A stretch of DNA of 64,000 nt, from contig JAIXSK010000018.1 of assembly GCA_027484725.1 (NCBI GenBank), forward strand, positions 1-64,000. Direction: 5' to 3'. The notes beneath the pieces were generated by a model, which saw only the letters and a list, made by a program, of their open reading frames with translations, had not been told where the DNA came from and did not search any database. Origin of the DNA: Flavobacterium sp. (GTDB taxonomy: Bacteria; Bacteroidota; Bacteroidia; Flavobacteriales; Flavobacteriaceae). The position numbers and the translations under genes are program-made. Positions within the stretch are counted from its first letter, which is position 1. Every line of letters begins with the position of its first letter. Positions 61,696-64,000 of this stretch are shown here, in pieces.

Positions 61696-61741
61696 AACCT
61701 TCCAAAAATTTATTTAAATTTAAAATTCAAAATTTAGAATT

Positions 61742-62992
61742 ATGGCCTATTTATTTACGTCAGAGTCTGTGAGTGAAGGACATCCTGACAAGGTTGCAGA
61801 CCAAATTAGCGATGCACTAATTGATAACTTTTTGGCATTTGACCCAGAATCTAAGGTTGCATGTGAAACTTTAGTAACCACCGGACAAGTGGTTTTAGCC
61901 GGTGAGGTTAAGTCAAGCACTTACCTTGATGTGCAACAAATTGCCCGCGAGGTGATACAGAAAATTGGATATACCAAAAGCGAGTATATGTTTGAAGCCA
62001 ATTCTTGTGGTGTTTTATCGGCCATTCATGAGCAGTCGGCAGACATCAACCAAGGTGTTGACCGCGCCAGCAAAGAAGAGCAAGGTGCCGGTGACCAAGG
62101 AATGATGTTTGGTTACGCCACCAACGAAACCGAAAACTACATGCCATTGGCGTTGGATTTATCACATGCTTTGTTGATTGAACTGGCTAATCTGAGAAGA
62201 GAAAACAAAGAAATTACTTATTTGCGTCCGGATGCTAAATCACAGGTAACTTTAGAATATTCTGACGACAACAAACCACAACGCATTGATGCCATTGTGA
62301 TTTCAACCCAACACGACGATTTTGATACCGAAGCTGAAATGTTGGCCAAAATCAAAAAAGATATGATTGAGATTTTGATTCCAAGAGTCAAAGCTAAATA
62401 TCCTCAGTATGCGAGTTTGTTCAACGATAACATTACCTACCATATCAACCCGACCGGAAAATTCGTCATTGGCGGACCTCACGGTGATACCGGACTTACC
62501 GGGCGTAAAATTATTGTAGATACTTATGGTGGCAAAGGCGCACACGGCGGTGGGGCATTCTCAGGAAAAGACCCGAGTAAAGTAGATCGCTCTGCGGCTT
62601 ATGCTACACGTCACATCGCAAAAAACTTGGTGGCAGCCGGATTGTGCGACGAGGTTTTGGTTCAGGTTTCTTATGCGATTGGAGTGGCCAAACCAACTTC
62701 TATCAATGTCAACACCTACGGAACCGCGAAAGTAAACATGACCGATGGTGAAATCAGCAAAGTTGTTGAGGGTATTTTTGACATGCGCCCTTACTTTATT
62801 GAGCAACGTCTCAAACTCAGAAACCCTATTTACAGCGAAACAGCTGCTTATGGACATATGGGACGTCAACCTCAAACAGTGAACAAGACTTTTAAACTTC
62901 CGAACGGAGCACCCAAAACGGTGAATGTAGAATTGTTTACTTGGGAAAAACTCGATTATGTTGATCCGGTAAAAGCCGCTTTTAAATTGTAA
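61742..62992 (+). CDS. metK: S-adenosylmethionine synthetase
   Basis: Makes SAM from methionine and ATP. Family blocks: [18 protein letters not shown] at 10-27, [15 protein letters not shown] near 115, [21 protein letters not shown] near 242, and [19 protein letters not shown] near 272. 416 residues, usual for Bacteroidota. It has its own promoter and a structured leader of about 130 bases that resembles a SAM-II riboswitch. It lies head to head with the T9SS protein gene, near metH and metF. Confidence 0.97.
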   Translation: MAYLFTSESVSEGHPDKVADQISDALIDNFLAFDPESKVACETLVTTGQVVLAGEVKSSTYLDVQQIAREVIQKIGYTKSEYMFEANSCGVLSAIHEQSADINQGVDRASKEEQGAGDQGMMFGYATNETENYMPLALDLSHALLIELANLRRENKEITYLRPDAKSQVTLEYSDDNKPQRIDAIVISTQHDDFDTEAEMLAKIKKDMIEILIPRVKAKYPQYASLFNDNITYHINPTGKFVIGGPHGDTGLTGRKIIVDTYGGKGAHGGGAFSGKDPSKVDRSAAYATRHIAKNLVAAGLCDEVLVQVSYAIGVAKPTSINVNTYGTAKVNMTDGEISKVVEGIFDMRPYFIEQRLKLRNPIYSETAAYGHMGRQPQTVNKTFKLPNGAPKTVNVELFTWEKLDYVDPVKAAFKL

Positions 62993-63014
62993 GTTTTACG
63001 CTATTGATATCTAG

Positions 63015-63040
63015 AAAGCCTGTCTCATTTGACGGGCTTT
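63015..63040. terminator. Bidirectional terminator after metK
   Basis: Stem AAAGCCTGTC / GACGGGCTTT with one G-T pair, loop TCATTT, followed by TTTTTT; shared with the convergent GLPGLI gene. Confidence 0.85.
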
Positions 63041-63041
63041 T

Positions 63042-63614
63042 TTATTTCTTTTTCACAAGTTCATCCCATTGTTTTTGGGTGATTTTTTGGCCGATTGTTG
63101 GTGCTTGAATTGGTGTTTTGTTTTGGGAAAGCAATTGAACATGACTGCATAATATGTGTTGCTTGAGGGTCGCTACCTCTAAAATCAATCCGGGCAAACC
63201 GAAATAATTGGCCGGACCTTGGGCAGTGGGAATTGCTGGGGTAAACCAAGCTACAATTTGACCATTTTGGGCGGTGGCTTTTTGACAACTGTACCCCAAG
63301 ATTACTTTGGTTTGAGATTCTAGTTTCCAATCAAGTGCTATCAGCGCGTCGTTGATTAGGTAGCTTTTCGCGTTCCATTTTTTAGATTGCACCCTAGTTA
63401 AATGACTGCTGTTTTTGTATAAAACTTCATCTTGCGGCAATGATTTTTCCGGTTGATATACAGAGGTTGTCGCATCAAAAGTCAATATGTAATTTTGAGC
63501 ATTTTCAGGTTGAGATAAATTTTTAATGCTGTACAAAGCCGAAGCTTGAAAGTCTTGCGCATTAATCATCGCTGAAATTGCCAATAGAAACAAAAGAAAG
63601 AAAGGTTTTTTCAT
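63042..63614 (-). CDS. GLPGLI family protein
   Basis: Exported protein of about 190 residues in the GLPGLI family, named after a motif seen here as GPANYFGLPGLILEV near residue 140. Signal peptide (PFFLLFLLAISAMINAQ) fixes the start at 63614 (63620 is equally possible); a longer frame upstream overlaps the next gene's start region and is rejected. Family members are exported in Bacteroidota, with no known function. Confidence 0.85.
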   Translation of the reverse strand: MKKPFFLLFLLAISAMINAQDFQASALYSIKNLSQPENAQNYILTFDATTSVYQPEKSLPQDEVLYKNSSHLTRVQSKKWNAKSYLINDALIALDWKLESQTKVILGYSCQKATAQNGQIVAWFTPAIPTAQGPANYFGLPGLILEVATLKQHILCSHVQLLSQNKTPIQAPTIGQKITQKQWDELVKKK

Positions 63615-63726
63615 CAACATCGATTGATTTTTTTTTACAAATATGATAAAACCTACACAATCTTTTGACTTAATTTCCTCAAATATAAAAGTTGTACAAA
63701 AAGACTTTAATAGTACCTTAGCCATC

Positions 63727-64000
63727 ATGAAAAAACTTTTGTTCATCATCTGTGTTTTTTGTTCCGCAATAGGTAACTGTCAAAAGATAAATGCTGTTAA
63801 AACAGAACAAATCTCTATAAATATTGACCCTAATAGCTTTGCGGGTTATGACGCGTTGGGCTCTTTTTACTACATAGAACAACAAACGCTCTTCAAACAA
63901 AATTCAAGTCAAACTTGGCAATACAAAAACCCGCAATTAGGAAAAATAAGCCGAGTAGATGTGATGAATCCGCTCAAAGTAGTGGTCTTTTTTGAAATGC
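63727..64000 (+). CDS. Exported conserved hypothetical protein, cut by the window edge
   Basis: Open frame running off the right end; 91 residues are visible. Signal peptide (KKLLFIICVFCSAIGNCQ; the CQ could also be a lipoprotein site). The visible end GKISRVDVMNPLKVVVFFEM resembles a flavobacterial conserved hypothetical protein that I recall but cannot name; a propeller-like continuation is plausible. Divergent from the GLPGLI gene; a near -7 TACCTTAG lies at about 63714-63721. Confidence 0.75.
   Translation, partial: MKKLLFIICVFCSAIGNCQKINAVKTEQISINIDPNSFAGYDALGSFYYIEQQTLFKQNSSQTWQYKNPQLGKISRVDVMNPLKVVVFFEM

Overview
The window is chromosomal DNA of a Bacteroidota bacterium, most probably family Flavobacteriaceae. 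The evidence is the promoter type seen repeatedly (-7 element TAnnTTTG, sometimes with a TTTG-like -33), the near absence of Shine-Dalgarno sites, three secreted proteins with type IX secretion sorting tails, the gliding gene gldA, a two-part methionine synthase, GLPGLI, DUF3857 and NamZ proteins, and a kynurenine route. No rRNA, tRNA, CRISPR array, prophage or insertion sequence was seen. Genes are dense and nearly all look intact; the right edge cuts one gene.

Layout. 0.2-8 kb: LolC/E-type permease, NamZ cell-wall hydrolase, small enzymes, a T9SS metalloprotease, and an operon queE-tonB_C-tonB_C-aminotransferase. 8.4-14.2 kb: the Ton energising operon (exbB, exbD, exbD, tonB, small membrane protein, PstS-like lipoprotein, TPR protein). 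14.5-20.4 kb: HerA-like ATPase, small proteins, and a large LRR surface protein coupled to a cupin. 20.5-25.7 kb: kmo, then a light-repair operon (flavin reductase, DUF2256, CRY-DASH-like photolyase, iron-sulphur photolyase). 25.7-33 kb: ammonium channel, agmatinase-like enzyme, an unrecognised 603-residue protein, kynureninase, SIMPL protein. 33-50 kb: one long minus-strand block with queA, aroA, mazG-like, three DUF3857 transglutaminase-fold paralogues, dtd, rsgA, secreted proteins, an M48 protease, and an aromatic amino acid operon (aminotransferase, tyrA, DAHP synthase/chorismate mutase). 50-55 kb: tetR-ABC1 kinase-DUF2805 operon, gldA, and surface proteins. 55-63 kb: the methionine/SAM block (metF, two-part metH, metK).

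How parts work together. Methionine and SAM synthesis appear to be controlled by two different riboswitch classes about 1.2 kb apart: SAM-I before metH and a SAM-II-like leader before metK. The aromatic operon has what looks like a complete ribosome-mediated attenuator: a 21-codon leader peptide with Tyr-Tyr and Tyr-Tyr-Phe runs, an antiterminator pairing, and a terminator ending just before the first gene. The TetR regulator at 52 kb and the photolyase operon at 22 kb carry the same AT-rich half-site (TTTTGTTTA) at their promoters, suggesting one light/DNA-repair regulon split over two loci.

Repeats. Five scattered copies of a GC-rich palindromic intergenic element, a 37-bp tandem repeat with compensated hairpins, and a 19-unit 9-bp minisatellite whose units exist in two states are the main non-coding structures.
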